64,000 nucleotides of DNA from Epiperipatus broadwayi (GCA_028023455.1 JAQFVV010012529.1:1800001-1864000); one strand, 5' to 3'. Shown: positions 47,561 to 60,149, counted from the first letter of the stretch. Program-made: numbers and translations. Notes: generated by a model not told the origin, from the letters alone.

Positions 47561-50039
47561 AATCAAACAATGTTTTGGCATTTTCTGCACTATTTTGTTG
47601 GTCTTGTGGAATGTTATTGACAGTACGTTCCTTGACGTGCTACCTAATTCAAACAATCTTCACACATCTATCTGGACAAGATTTTTCTACTTAAAACTTC
47701 AATACAGAATGGTGTAGTCGGATAATTATTACTTAAGAAAATCACAATACTTCAATACCAAAAAAAAAAAAGTTAAATAAAAAAACCCATTTTCATACAA
47801 TTCAAATACACACACCCTCACACGAAACCATAAAAATGTATGAAGTGTGTGAATTCACAAAAATTATTTACTGCAATGCAACAAAGTGGCCTGCAATCTG
47901 TAACACAACATGTATTATAGTAAATGTGGATTTGAACATGCTGTACTGCGATGTGACAAAGTGGCCTACAATCTGTAACAACAAAAATGTATTATAGTAA
48001 ATGCAGGTTCAAACAAGCTGTCAGCCATGGAAACTGAATTTGTTTTAGCATGTAAATGGCGCCATTAGGCAGCATCTTTGTCTAGCAAACTATTACCAAA
48101 TACACAAATGGTTCATTATATCATATTACCATTATTTTATTAAACAGGCAGAAAATTAAATATAAAGTGCAGTGCTAGCATAAATGGCAGTGGAAATGAA
48201 TGCATCTTTGACCAATAAAATGCTTCATTATTTTAACTGATGATGGTAAGCCTGCCCTTCGCTAGGGAGAAGTCAGTAGGAAGGTGCCAATGGTCCGGCA
48301 TAAGGCAATCCATTCAGAGCTACTCTAACTCGCTTGTTCCAGGGTGTAGTTGTATACCCATTTTGAACAAGAATATGAAAAGAGGGGAACTTTGGCAATC
48401 CTGACAGCTCCCAAATGACAAAGCAAAAAAATATGAATTAATTTTGACATATGTTAGCAATGCGACAATAACGAAATTAATTATTTGATATTAAAAAAAT
48501 AAAGCCTTAAATAGTTTAATATATTTCATAATATGTTTAAATAATGACCCATATAATATAGACTACTAATTAATAAGCAAATAAAATTATAACTAATAAG
48601 CTGCTAGTAAAATCAATTGATCACCAACATCTTAACAATAATTATTAAAATATATAAAATAAAACACCCAAATCCACCCAGGTTGGAAGATTACTTTTAT
48701 AAGATTTAAATTGTCAATAAATTATTAAGAACACAAGCTATTTTGGAAATAAATCAAGTAATTAATTATCCCCCCTCCTTTCCATAGCAGACTTAAACAG
48801 ACATGAAGCTTGTGAGATTGAGTTTGATTGACAGGCATTTATAAATAAAAAAATATTAACTATAAATTACTACCACACTTAATTACATATATAATAAGGA
48901 GCATGAGTTGGATGAGTAAGTATACATAATGATTAATTAGTTATAGAAAATCTACATAAGTTAAATAAAAGTACTCGCCAGCCAGCGAGTTAAAATAGAT
49001 AAAACAAAGGCATTAAATTGAGGATTAATCAATTACACATTAATAAAAGGTGACTAAGATGACTCTTGGTGCAGCATTCTTTGATTTTCGGTGCAGGCAG
49101 GTTATAACTAGATGGACATTTCTTAGCCTCTGAACTCTAACAGCTCAGGCACTTTTGAATGGTCGGAACTAAGTTGAAGCATGGTGAGGATATGGTCTGA
49201 GATTGAGGAGATGGTTTGGGTCTCTCTATTCGAACATTTTAAAATTCAAATTGATGTGGAGTATATTGGCAACACTGCATAACAAAACTTTCATAACTAA
49301 ATTTGGTCCCATTTATACTAATTCAGAAACATTTCAAGAATGCTTTTAGTTAACTCCCTAAGATGATGTCCAACAGACTTTCTTAACCCCATTGTCTTTT
49401 AACAATATACATTTGTTACATTTTGAGAAGCTGGAAATGTTGATAAGGCCTGACAATCTATTTCTAGAACTCTTCTAAAACAATGTAAAATTTCCATTAG
49501 TGGAAATTAATGAAAGTTTCAAGTAATTGTAATTAAAGTAAAATCGTTATAATTAGAATGGTTAGCTTCCACATTTTTGAACAATTCAATAGTGGACGAT
49601 TTTCAGAACCTTCTCAATAATTGCATTTTCCTTTTAACCATTTTGGTACATTTTTATATAAAAATAAATATACATAAAAATAAATAATACATACAAACTT
49701 ACAATATTTATTTCTTATAATAAAACCAATATTTCCTCCCCCTCCTTTCATGTATATATATTACACATACACATGATTGATTTTCAAATACCTTGGCATT
49801 GCCATGATATTCATGCATGTGTATGCACTTGCTGACATATATATATATACATTATTTAACCATGTGGGTGGATTTGAACCCTGTTGATTGGTTGGTTAGT
49901 TAGATAAACCATGAAACTCAATCTGCAAAACAGATTGACTGCTTCATACTTCCCCACTTATAAACAAAAAAATGCTAAAAAAAATTCTTTGAATCCATCA
50001 GTGACACAAGAACAATTTCTTCAGAGAGTGTATTTATTC

Positions 50040-51310
50040 ACCTAAGACATCTATTTTTCTGATAGCTGTGCCTTCCTTATTTTAAAGTTAAGGTTTCTGG
50101 GATTATTTCTCTAAATTATTAATGATCCTGCAATAATTAAATACCTTGTTAATTACATTTAAACTATATTGATCATTACCTTGGAGATTCTATTTTCTTG
50201 TCACATGAAGATTTTGCATTGTCGATGATTACATCCATCCAACTTTTCTTTCTTTACTTCCCTGGATCTGGAGGTACAGATGGTTTTAAATGCCTGGCAT
50301 TAAATGTTCCTTTGATGCCTTGGTTTGGGATCAGATTTCTATAGTCCACAGATGTCAAGAATCTTGTCATCTCTTCCACAATTAGAGTTTGGCTACCAAG
50401 CATTCTTTACAGCCAAGCAGTCATATTGTATCTAATATTGTATGGATGATGTGGGAATCAGAATATGAAAATGTAGTAAGTGATCTGAAATTGGCGCAAG
50501 GAAAACTGAGTATGTGTAATTCACATTGTATTTTTCTGTAGTCAGGGTATGTAAAATGCCTTCCTGACCTTCATTCCAAAAGCTTCTCAATAAGGCTATT
50601 CTATATTCTTTAAATGTAGCCAGTTTCTTTTTCAGAAAATGGCACCAATCCTTCAGGCTGATTTTAAATAATGGTGGCTGAATGAAAATAAAACATTTTT
50701 TTCAAATTCTCAAGATGTTGAGGATTACCTCCCAGTTTGTCATGGAAGATTTGGATTTGCACAAAATGTGCTATATGAGATGACTGCTGGCGACTATTTG
50801 GGTAGTCTGGGTCTGGTGGTCTTTAAAATTAAAGTTCCTTCAGCATCTCCCATAGGTTTGGATTAATATTCTGGCAGTCTACATCCTTTTTGCATGATTG
50901 CTCTTGGTCAGGTTCTGCACTTTTGTTAAGCTGATCCTTTGCTGATTTCCATCGTGGTGATACATGTCATCTGGAACTTTCTTGTCTCTTTCCATCTGTT
51001 TAAACCCCTCTATTTCCAGTTTCTCTTTTTTATCTCTTTGAGCTTCTTTATAAAATGTCTTCTGTTTCTGAAGCTCTTCTTTAAATTCATCCATCATATT
51101 TTGCATCCAACTATTCATCATGATGATCATGTTTTGGTCTATGTCAGATATTTTTGTTTCAAGATTTAAACTATACATCAACTTTTTTGGTTAATTGTAA
51201 TTTCTTGGTGACTATCAGATTCAATGGGTTCAGTATGATTATTTTATTTTGACCACCTTCCACTTGGTCATCCTCTTTGTCTTCAATCTACTTGTCTTCC
51301 TGTAGATCCA
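50040..51310 (-). pseudogene. decayed gag-like gene of the old LTR element
   Basis: The best open stretch (51181 to 50879) encodes 100 residues with methionine-rich heptads (MNSWMQNMMDEFKEELQ) and then an acidic/basic coiled-coil-like helix. The element at 5700-12642 has a Met-rich coiled-coil N-terminus at the same relative position, and the DNA just upstream (GATAGTCACCAAGAAATT complement, near 51220) resembles its 9490 region. Downstream the translation remains protein-like through several stops (for example PPDPDYPN near 50810). No zinc knuckle is seen. Function as a structural gag protein is inferred from position only. Confidence 0.55.
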
Positions 51311-51806
51311 TTCTTTCAGGTTTTTTTCAATACACAAAAATGTCTATATACACTTAGTAAATCTAATAAATATTGGAAAGAATTACTATTACTTTGATTG
51401 CTAACTTTGATATCTTATTTAACTAATGGGATATCCACCCTTCCCCCATCTTCAACTATCTCCTGTCCTTATTTAGGTTGCTCCCCCAATTTCTTTCTTT
51501 AACCTGCCTCCTATCATTGACTTGTCACCTACATTATCTATATAGAATAACAATTCACTCATTAGAATAGCTATTATATATCTAAGCATAAATAATATAA
51601 ATACAGAAAAAAAACTACCCTATTACTTGACTTTTCACTCTCCATCTTGTCTCAGTTGTTTTGCTGCACCTAGAATAGACTCGAAGTTTTCTTATTATTT
51701 ACTGGTTATTATCATCTGACATTATATATGCCTATACTGAGATACAAAGTATGTCTATAAATAATGTATTTTCTATGTATAACCTATTTCATCCAGGTTC
51801 AAATCT

Positions 51807-52036
51807 AAATTCATCAAATTCTGTGCTTTAAACTAAGGCCTGTTGGCAAATTTATATCAGGGTGCCAGCCAACATGGTGACACAAAATGTACAAGTAATA
51901 GCTGAGTCACTCCATTCTCATAAATTCATCAAATTCTGTGCTTTAAACTAAGGCCTGTTGGCAAATTTATATCAGGGTGCCAGCCAACATGGTGACACAA
52001 AATGTACAAGTAATAGCTGAGTCACTCCATTCTCAT
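51807..52036. repeat. tandem duplication, 115-bp period
   Basis: Two virtually identical copies starting near TTCATCAAATTCTGTGC (51810 and 51925). Their identity implies the duplication is recent relative to the decayed element around it. Confidence 0.88.
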
Positions 52037-52251
52037 ATACAAGAAATATACATTTTGTAAAAATTATTTTACTTTTATAAAATGAACTGATAGTTACATC
52101 TCTCTTTTACATATATACAATACAGTAAATGAACTGATAGTTACATCTCTCTTTTACATATATACAATACAGTATTATAAATGTTTGAACAAGTAAGTAC
52201 ATTGTTACAATTCATACAATTTTTTTTATATACATATGACATTAATCAAGG

Positions 52252-52449
52252 CTCCATGATGGGATGTACAAGTCTGGAAAAAAATACATATATAACCAAT
52301 GATCTCAGGGTGTAGACATAATTAACAGGTTCTGTGATTGGGTGTACAAACCCGGGAAAAAAATATACATATAACCAATGATCTCTTCAGTGTGGAAATA
52401 ATTAACAGGCCCCACATTGGGTGCCAAAACCCAGGAACAAAAAATCTAC
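52252..52449 (-). repeat. tandem leader repeats around the primer site
   Basis: Three blocks of about 80 bp (52252-52329, 52330-52409, 52410-52449 partial), each with a GGGTGT/GGGTGCCAAA-like core, an A-rich run and ATAACCAATGATCTC. The block next to the LTR carries the best primer-site match. The same arrangement is found after the 5' LTR at 7787. Confidence 0.7.
52409..52426 (-). promoter_or_regulatory. tRNA-Lys primer binding site
   Basis: On the minus strand TGGCACCCAATGTGGGGC, matching the complement of the conserved 3' end of animal tRNA-Lys (CTT) at 16 of 18 positions. It begins 23 nt beyond the LTR end. Confidence 0.75.
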
Positions 52450-52864
52450 TATACAGGTCAAAAATGTATATTCAACAAGACTTAGAAATCAATCATGCCC
52501 AAGATACACAGGTCAGGAGCAATCATGAATTCTAATATATTTGCCCATTATCCAAATCTATAACATTACAGACACCTGCAGTGATACAATGTAAATTTTT
52601 TATTTCTGGGGCTACAGTGTACATGAGATCTTATTTATGATGAATGAGATATTGAGTGAACCTGAAAAATGATTTAAGACATACATATATATGTACCAAT
52701 AAGCTTAATATTAATTAATAAGGATTTGAACACATGATTAAGTTTAGAGATAAATATTTATAACATGATTATACAATTACCAACTTCAAATCATGGATTT
52801 CAACACATGATTAAGTTTAGAAATAAATATTTATAACATGATTATACAATTACCAACTTCACAT

Positions 52865-55703
52865 TGAAGCAGTCAATGTCTAATCATCATTGAGCTTCAT
52901 GCTTAACCATCTACACTAACCTCCTATGGGGCCTGCAATTCAGACCCTGCTATAAATATATGCTATTCACTCACACACTGTATGTTGAATCATTCTAAAG
53001 ATGAGTAAAATTAATTTTGTTTAGTAAAAATGAAACAGTAGTTTGAATGATGCATATATATATATTATGACTAAAGCAATAGTTTTATTGCTATAAAAAT
53101 ACATTTGCTTAGATATTTGTAATTATTTTTATATCTGTGTATATTCAATGTAACAACAAAGAAAAATGGGGAAGGCTTGAAATATTGAAATTATTCTTAT
53201 CACTAGTCAGATCGTTGTCTATAATTAAAACTTATAAATCTTAATTACAATCGAAAAACAAATCGTTTATCAGTTGTTTTCAAATCTTTCAAATCAGCTA
53301 AAAGGGGTATTTCAAGCCTTATCTATTGAAAATATTTTACTAATTAAATGTTGTTTTTAAAAGGATTACAGAGATAAGGGTGGTGTATGAAATTGAATTC
53401 TGGGCAGTATTGAAAGGTTATAAAAGGAACCACAGAACAGAGGAAAGGGGAGTTTTTTACTTTCAGTTGTTTGCAGAGTTTTTAATCAGTTGAGTTAATT
53501 ACCTTTAAGAAGCCAACACAAGTGCTGTAGATGGAGCGTGAGTAGTGGAATCTAGCACCGATCTCTTCTTCTCTCGAAGAACTGTCTGCCTGTCAATTGC
53601 CATGTCCCATCCGGCCGACCATACAACATGATTGCTTCCAACTGCTGATCGCTAATGACGCTGCTATGCTGTCTTTTCCTTAGGTAACCTTTTAACGTAG
53701 AACTGCCTTTATACGACAATACTTTTGTAATCTATAGTTCAACCTTCATATCTTAATTTATATATTGTTTTATAAGCTTCTGCTAATTTTGCTTTTAAGC
53801 TCTCTCTCTCAGTAATCTTTTATTAATATCATGTATTTTAACTTACCTTTCACGCTTAATTAAATTATATATAAATGTGTGCGATTCCATTAAGATTTCA
53901 TGTATTTTGTTTAATGTATAGATATGATTTATTTTCTTTAATGTGCCAAAATCACTAAATTCGCGAGTAAGGGGGAAAATAATTGTTTTACTTGGGAAAA
54001 GGGTGGGCTTTATTTAAAACTTATCAATAAAGTTTTGTCTATATTAAATAGAAATTGCTCGCGAGTTTGGTTTCATTTTAAATTCATTATTCTTAAAGTA
54101 AATTAAAAACTTTTACTGTGGATGAATTTTGCTTTAATTTTCTATTTTAAAAAAATCGTGAACCTTCATATAATTAATCCATTCCTTTTTGCTGGTGCCT
54201 GAAAGGCAAGCGCTACCTGTTAATACGTATTTGGGAATCGATTCTTTAAATATAAATGTTGTTAGTTTAATAATATTATAAATAAAAGCATTATTATTCA
54301 TTATGATTAGTTAAATGACTCAGAATTGAAAACAGATTATTGCGCAAGAGGTTAGACAATTTCCAAGTTGGAAAATTATATTATAAAAAACTTATATTCA
54401 TGTCCAATAATGTTGCTGGCATACATTTCCCTTATTCTGATATTTTATCTTCTCCATTTCTTGATTGTTTTTAGTCATTGGGAACGTCTAAGGCTCCCAT
54501 CCTACTTCTCAGAATCGTTCACAATCAGATACAATGCTTCCTGTGGAAACGTAAAGTTTACAAGGGTTATGATATTTATGTGCTGCAGAAGACAGCGCAT
54601 CCAGATTTTGGGCTCTCAAACCCAGACCCTCTCTTGATATCGCTCCGCCAGAAGGCGTGGATATATCCAATCTAAGTTCGTTTCAAAGTATTCTTTTAAA
54701 TGATAAAATATCCATAATCAACACGAGGCCTTATTTTCATTATTGTATGCTAGTACCGTTAGTTTGCTCTTTAATTTGATCATCCGTCTGTCTAATCTTA
54801 GTAAGTCGCAATGATGTGTTAAAGATAAAGATTCATTTCGTAAAATACGTTCAGTATGTTGATCTAAAAACTGTTTTCCTTTAAAAAGCTTTATCGATTC
54901 CCAGAGATGCAAATCAATTTGTATAATTTATTCTAGTAAATATTGCACATTGTTTCTTATGCATACTTATTCTAGAGACGCTATGTCCAAACAATGCTTA
55001 TCAAACATATGTAATGATTTTAAGATTGTAAATAAATGATTGAGACCGTAAATTTATATTTATTTGTCAAAATGATTAACGTTAAATTATCGTGTATCTT
55101 TCTGTAATCCGAATCTGTTCCGATCTTGTAGATTATTTTGTACATCCACATTTTGGCATATTAACCCCTCACAACTTATAACACATTCTATAAAATGGTA
55201 TCTATTAAATAATTGATGTAATGGGGATTTTATAAAACAAATCCCAAGTTTTCATAATGTATAAAATCACTCCAAGCGTGAAACAATTTTGTAACATATA
55301 TATGCATTTTCTGCATTTATTAAATATATATATTTTCATGTTAATCCTGGTTTGTGTTGAATTATTAGTTTCTAGTTAATATTTAGAATTATTTTCTTTA
55401 GCTAAGAGCTTAGCATTAATAAATAACTATGATAATGTAATAACTGGGCTACTCCGACCTCGATCATCATCATCATTCTGATCTTATGCTCTACCGCTTT
55501 GCTTTGCTTCTGGGCACGGATTTAAAATAATTTTACTGTGTCATCAGAATTGTTGTTCATTGAGTCAGAGATTCGAAGAATAGGCAAATAGGTTAGAATT
55601 CAGGACTGCTCCAGACCTGTGTATCTCGAGCATGATTGGATTCGAGGTACTTTTGCTTAGGATTTGAATCTTGTTAAGTGAGCATACTATTTTGACCGGT
55701 ACA
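52865..55703 (+). mobile_element. solo LTR, 2.84 kb, related family
   Basis: An exact 4-bp duplication ACAT (52861-52864, 55704-55707) flanks a TG...CA unit, TGAAGCAGTCAATG to TTTTGACCGGTACA. Start hairpin at 52865-52899 and U5 end (TTCGAGGTACTTTTGCTTAGG near 55641) resemble both the host LTR and the young LTR (CTCGAGGTACTTTCGCTTAGG near 7723), but the middle is different. No internal sequence follows, so LTR-LTR recombination is inferred. It interrupts the minus-strand 5' LTR in the opposite orientation. Confidence 0.85.
53419..53425 (+). promoter_or_regulatory. TATA box of the solo LTR
   Basis: TATAAAA about 555 bp from the LTR start, the same relative position as the TATA box in the young LTR (589 bp). 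Transcription would start about 25-30 bp later. Confidence 0.55.
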
Positions 55704-55835
55704 ACATATATATCATTTATTTACAAGTGTTTAAGAATAATCAGGTTATTTAGGTAAAGTGCAGTATTACTATATCAACCTACATTCAGAAATCATATTT
55801 ACACAAGCTAATCTGGGTGGTTGGATGCTACATAG

Positions 55836-57334
55836 TATAACAGAACCCTATTTACCTCTCACTAGACAGGTGTATACTACCAAATATGTATATGATGTAT
55901 CAATATACGTGCCTGTGTATTTTTTTATTTATTTAATTAAGTGATTTGACCTAAAATATTATTATTCAAACTTATGGGATATTCTCGCAACTGTAATATA
56001 TTCCCAACGCGTATTTATGGTCGTCTAAAGGACACCAAGTGCCAATCCTATACAAATATAAGAATTATGCGAAGTGGATATATTACCAACAAGAATACTA
56101 TTTACGTAATGTGAGAGGTTTTGACCATCAGCAAGCTCAGTCTCATGGTCGGGTGGCGTCACAGCCGTGAGTAGCTATGAATGGGGTTAAGAGTTCTTTT
56201 ATTTTTAAACATAAAAATAAATAAAATAATCATAAATTAAATAAAGGGATTTATAAACAATTAAACTAAGTCAATATTCTACTTTCTTGATATATTTAAT
56301 GTTATAAAAAAAATAATATTTAGCACTCTTGTCATTTCAAATCGCAATCATAAAATCATTCTTTTAATAGATTTCGCATACATATCTCAAGTAGTGAAGG
56401 TCGATACTATGAAAAGTTTGAATCATGTGACTTTCAACACTCGTTACTTTCTTATGTCCGTAATGGAACGAAACTTTAAAGAAATCTTATGAAGTTAGTT
56501 CGCACATCACCACTGATTATTGAAAAATACAAAATTTCCTTTTTATAAAGAAGTTTTAAAAAGATCAATGATTAAAGTTCTTTACCTGGCTTTCCCGGGA
56601 AGTAGTAAAAGCAATATTTATTTATTGGTTATATAGTTCCATTCCGCAGATAAATTAGGCAATTCAAGGTAACAATTTGAGATCTTTAAGTCCGTTGTCT
56701 GACAAAGTTCATTTGATTCCATGCTGGAATTATGTGTTGTTTCGAGGCATCATGGTTTTATTGAGGCAGCTGCATCAGGTTGGGATCAGGGGCCTGAATC
56801 TGATGCGGCTTCTCTTACCCTGACATGTCTTCTGAAATCACCATTATATATTTTAATATTATAACCGTTTAGGTGTTCACTGTTGTAGCTCTGCTGGAAA
56901 AAGATCCTATGCATTCTGGGTGGCTCGCTTTTATAGCCCCCTCCATTGGTTCTAGAAGCTTCTTTTTTATCTCATTTCCTATTTTCAATGTGGAATGACT
57001 AGATCTGTTAGACGTGTGAAAACTCATGTCGTAACTTCTATTGTAATATAACAGAAAAATAAATCTCATTCTGCCAGAAAACTATAGTTGTTTCAACGTG
57101 AAACAAAAATCTCGTTTCTCTCTTTTCACTACTTAATTCATTTATACATGCATTTGTCACACACACATATATATCATTTAAAATGACAGTCCTCCCCCCC
57201 CCCCCATGTTTATGTATTTGTAACCACTACCACATAATAAACAAAATTAAATATTATATATATATCTCTACATCTATATATGTCTACCGATTAAATAATT
57301 TATTTGTGACTGGGTTCAAACCCATTCTGTCACA
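55836..57334 (-). mobile_element. second solo LTR, 1.50 kb, different family
   Basis: An exact 4-bp duplication ATAG (55832-55835, 57335-57338) flanks it. On the minus strand it begins TGTGACAGAATGGGTTTG, forming a strong 30-nt hairpin (57305-57334), and ends TTCTGTTATA. A TATA box TATAAAA is on the minus strand at 56929-56935. The uninterrupted 3' LTR of the host element (44725-44735) shows the empty site. A C13 tract is at 57193-57205. No coding capacity recognised. Confidence 0.82.
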
Positions 57335-57508
57335 ATAGATTGAGAAATTATACATATATATATAATGACATGGGGCTTCACTATTTTTCTAATTATTATA
57401 TTTTGCACATGGCATTATAAAACATAGATTTATAATGGATCATTAATCTATTTAGAAAATATGATAAGAATACATTTTTAGTTATAGGTTTGATGAAATA
57501 ATTATTTT

Positions 57509-57600
57509 TTTCTCATATGTTAAAGCATCAGCCAGGAACAAACCCACAAACCAGGACAACTGCTTGTAAGACAGCTATGCTGACCACTTGACCACCAATT
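57509..57600 (-). mobile_element. tRNA-derived SINE, minus strand
   Basis: Same family as 33098-33214: on the minus strand TGGTGGTCAAGTGGTCAGC (A-box) and GGTTTGTGGGTTTGTTCC (B-box). A 9-bp duplication AATTATTTT (57500-57508, 57601-57609) flanks it, and the 3' LTR shows the empty site near 44870. Confidence 0.82.
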
Positions 57601-59518
57601 AATTATTTTATTATTCATTTTACAGATTTTAACAATATATAATAACTAGCAAAACTTTATAGATATGGGAATGGTTTATTTAAAAAAAAGAGGTGAGCAG
57701 CTTCAGCAAGGTTGGGTATGAAACTCCAACAAAGAATATTTAAATACACAAATAGTTTGTTATATCATATCATTATGATTTATTTTATTAAACAGGCAGG
57801 AAATTAAATATAAAGAGATGTGGTGCTTGCATAAATGGCAGTGGAAATGAATGCAGCATCTTTAGCCAATAGAACGCATCATCATTATTTTTAACTGACG
57901 ATGGTGTGCCCGCACTTTTGGCAGAACAATAACCTGGGTAGAGGTAGGTAGGATGGTGCTATGATCTGGCATACAGCAACCCATGCAGAACTTCTGCTAC
58001 TCTAACTCACTTATTCCAGGGCGAAGCTGTATATTCATTTTGAACAAGAATACGAAAAGAGGGGAACTTCAGCAATCCCAACAGTTCTCGAATAACAAAG
58101 CAAAAAAATATAAAATATGAATTAATTCTGACATATGCCAGTAACATGTCAATAGCAAAATTAATTATTTGATATAAAAAAAAATAAAGCCTTAAATAGT
58201 TTAATATATTTCATAATGATGTTTAAATAATGACCCATATAATATAGACTAATAATTAATAAGAAAATAAAATTATAACTAATAAAGCATACAACTTCCT
58301 CACTTTCCAATAATCAATCCCCTTTAATTTCATAATATAATAAAAGGAATTAGCATACTTAAGAGCACTACTAATAAAATCAATTGATCACAAACATCTT
58401 GATGATGATTATTAAAATGTAAAATAAAATAAAATGGATACCCAAATTCACCCAGGTTGGAAGATTACTTTTATAAGATTTAAACAAATTATCAATAAAC
58501 TATTAAGAACACACATATTTATTAGAAAAAGAACTCAACCTCACAAACTATTTTGGAAATAAATCAAATAATTATCCCCCCCCCCTTTCCATAGCAGACT
58601 TAAACAGACATGAAGCTCATGAGATTGTTTGACAGGCATTATACATTTTAGAAATCGAGAAAAAAAATATTAACAACTATAAATTACTACCACACTTAAA
58701 TACATGTATAATTAGGGTTATAGAGAATCGACATACATAAGTTAGTTAAAGTACTCGCCGGTCAGCGAATTAAAATAGATAAAACATTTAAGAACAAAGG
58801 CATTAAATTGAGGATTAATTAATTACACATTAATAAAAGATGACTCTTGGAATGATTACCTCATGATCCTCCGGAGTGACGAATCCTGTCTTGATGTGGC
58901 ATTCTTTTTCGGGGCAGATAGGTTATAATTAAACAGATTATATTTCTTCTTGGCCTCTGAACTTCTCTAATAGCTCAGGCACTTTTTAATGGTAGGGGCT
59001 AAGTTGCAGCATGGCAAGGAGACGGTCTCAGAGATTGAGGAAAAGTGGCTTGGGTCCCTCTATTCGAACATTTCAAAATTCAAATTGACATGCAGAACAA
59101 AATTTTCTTTTCATAACTAAATTTGTCCCCATTTATACTAATTCAGAAATATTTCAAGAATGCTTTTAGTTAATTCCCTAAGGCAATGTCCAACAGACTT
59201 TCTTAACCCCATTGTCTTTTAACAATATAATTTACATTTTGAGATGCAAATGTTGATAATGCCTGGCAATCTATTTCTAAAACCTTCTCTTAAACAATAT
59301 AAAATTTCCATTAGTGGTTATTAATGAAAGTTTCAACTAATTGTAATTAAAGCAAAATCATTATAATTAGAACGATTAGCTTCCACATTTTTGTACAATT
59401 CAATAGTGAACGATTTCCAGAATCTTCTCAATAATTGCATTTTCCTTTCAGCCATTTTTATATAAAAATAAATATACATTAAAATAAATAATACACACAA
59501 ACTAACAATATTTCTTAT

Positions 59519-59934
59519 GTAATATATAAAGAGCCTGCTACTAGCTCTAAACAAGCTTAATTTTTTTTTTTTATGATAAATGCTACAAGAGAAAATACAT
59601 GAAGCTTTTATCTATGATGGTCCCCATCCCCAGACCGGTTTCGAGCTATGGCTCTCATCAGTGAGGAGCTAGGACATAAGATTCAAAATATTAACTCAAG
59701 CCAAGCATTTATCTAATTCTTAAATATTAAGAAAAAGATCCAAATCTTCAGACACCTACATGTCTTCAAATTCAGCTCTTTAACCAAAGAAACTATATGA
59801 GCCTGAACTAAATTCAGAGATCCCATATATATAAAAAAAAAAATTAAGCTTGTTTAGAGCTAGTAGCAGGCTCTTTATATATTACATATTGGTAATACAA
59901 GCTATATAGGTCATGTGATATATGACTGATTTTT
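59519..59934. mobile_element. hairpin element with 53-bp perfect inverted repeats and 12-bp TSD
   Basis: An exact 12-bp duplication AATATTTCTTAT (59507-59518, 59935-59946). Arms 59519-59571 and 59833-59885 (GTAATATATAAAGAGCCTGC... and complement) are essentially perfect; a 49-bp unpaired tail ending GACTGATTTTT follows the second arm. The loop contains CCAGACCGGTTTCGAGC. The 3' LTR shows the empty site near 49708. Confidence 0.82.
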
Positions 59935-60149
59935 AATATTTCTTATAATAAAACCAATACCCCCCCCCTTCTTTGCATACAAATGATTGATTTTCAAATA
60001 CCTTAGCATACAATTTATTATATTCATGTGTGTACGCACTTGCTGATATATACATTATTTAACTGTGTGGGGTGGATTTGAACCATGTTGGTCAAACCAT
60101 GAAGCTCAATCTGCAAAGCAGATCGACTGTTTCAATATATTATTTAATA

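Larger units (their letters stand above)
45016..48097 (-). mobile_element. Merlin-family (IS1595/ISXO2-like) DNA transposon, 3.08 kb
   Basis: Terminal inverted repeats: left GGTAGTAGTTTGATAGACAA, right complement GGTAATAGTTTGCTAGACAA. Flanks AAATACAT (45008-45015) and AAATACAC (48098-48105) are an 8-bp duplication with one mismatch. GG termini, 8-bp duplication and an ISXO2-like transposase remnant on the minus strand together define Merlin. The other half is a degenerate minisatellite. The uninterrupted 5' LTR of the host element confirms the insertion site. Transposase is broken. Confidence 0.88.
44185..49946 (-). repeat. 3' LTR of the old element, split by Merlin
   Basis: On the minus strand it begins TGAAGCAGTCAATC at 49946, opening with a 35-nt hairpin (49912-49946), and ends TTTTTGACCGGTACA at 44185. 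About 2.67 kb remain when the 3.08-kb Merlin (45016-48097) is removed. The polypurine tract AAGTGGGGAAG lies directly upstream (complement of about 49949-49959). Confidence 0.82.
49947..52449 (-). other. internal region of the old LTR element
   Basis: 2.5 kb, read on the minus strand: primer site and tandem leader repeats (52449-52252), two tandem duplications (51807-52036 with a 115-bp period; about 52080-52175 with a period near 50 bp), a decayed gag-like region (about 51310-50040) and a polypurine tract at the end. I see no RT, RNase H or integrase motif in any frame, and the space is too short for them. Confidence 0.7.
44185..60134 (-). mobile_element. old LTR retrotransposon carrying nested insertions
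   Basis: On the minus strand the 5' LTR runs from 60134 down to 52450, the internal region from 52449 to 49947 and the 3' LTR from 49946 to 44185. A 4-bp duplication ATAT (44181-44184, 60135-60138) flanks it. Removing the insertions leaves LTRs of about 2.7-2.8 kb and an internal region of 2.5 kb. The outer insertions are a Merlin transposon in the 3' LTR and, in the 5' LTR, two solo LTRs, a SINE and a hairpin element, each with its own duplication. Internal sequence shows a tRNA-Lys primer site, a purine tract and a decayed gag-like region but no polymerase. The LTR pair is clearly diverged with many indels, so this copy is much older than the one at 5700-12642. Confidence 0.82.
52450..60134 (-). 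repeat. 5' LTR of the old element, split by four insertions
   Basis: On the minus strand it starts TGAAACAGTCGATCTGC at 60134 (hairpin 60099-60134) and ends near 52450 (GACCTGTATA, where the 3' LTR has GACCGGTACA). Insertions at 52865-55703, 55836-57334, 57509-57600 and 59519-59934 interrupt it. Remaining sequence aligns with 44185-49946 segment by segment. The U5 end also contains a 65-bp tandem duplication (about 52735-52862). Confidence 0.8.
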
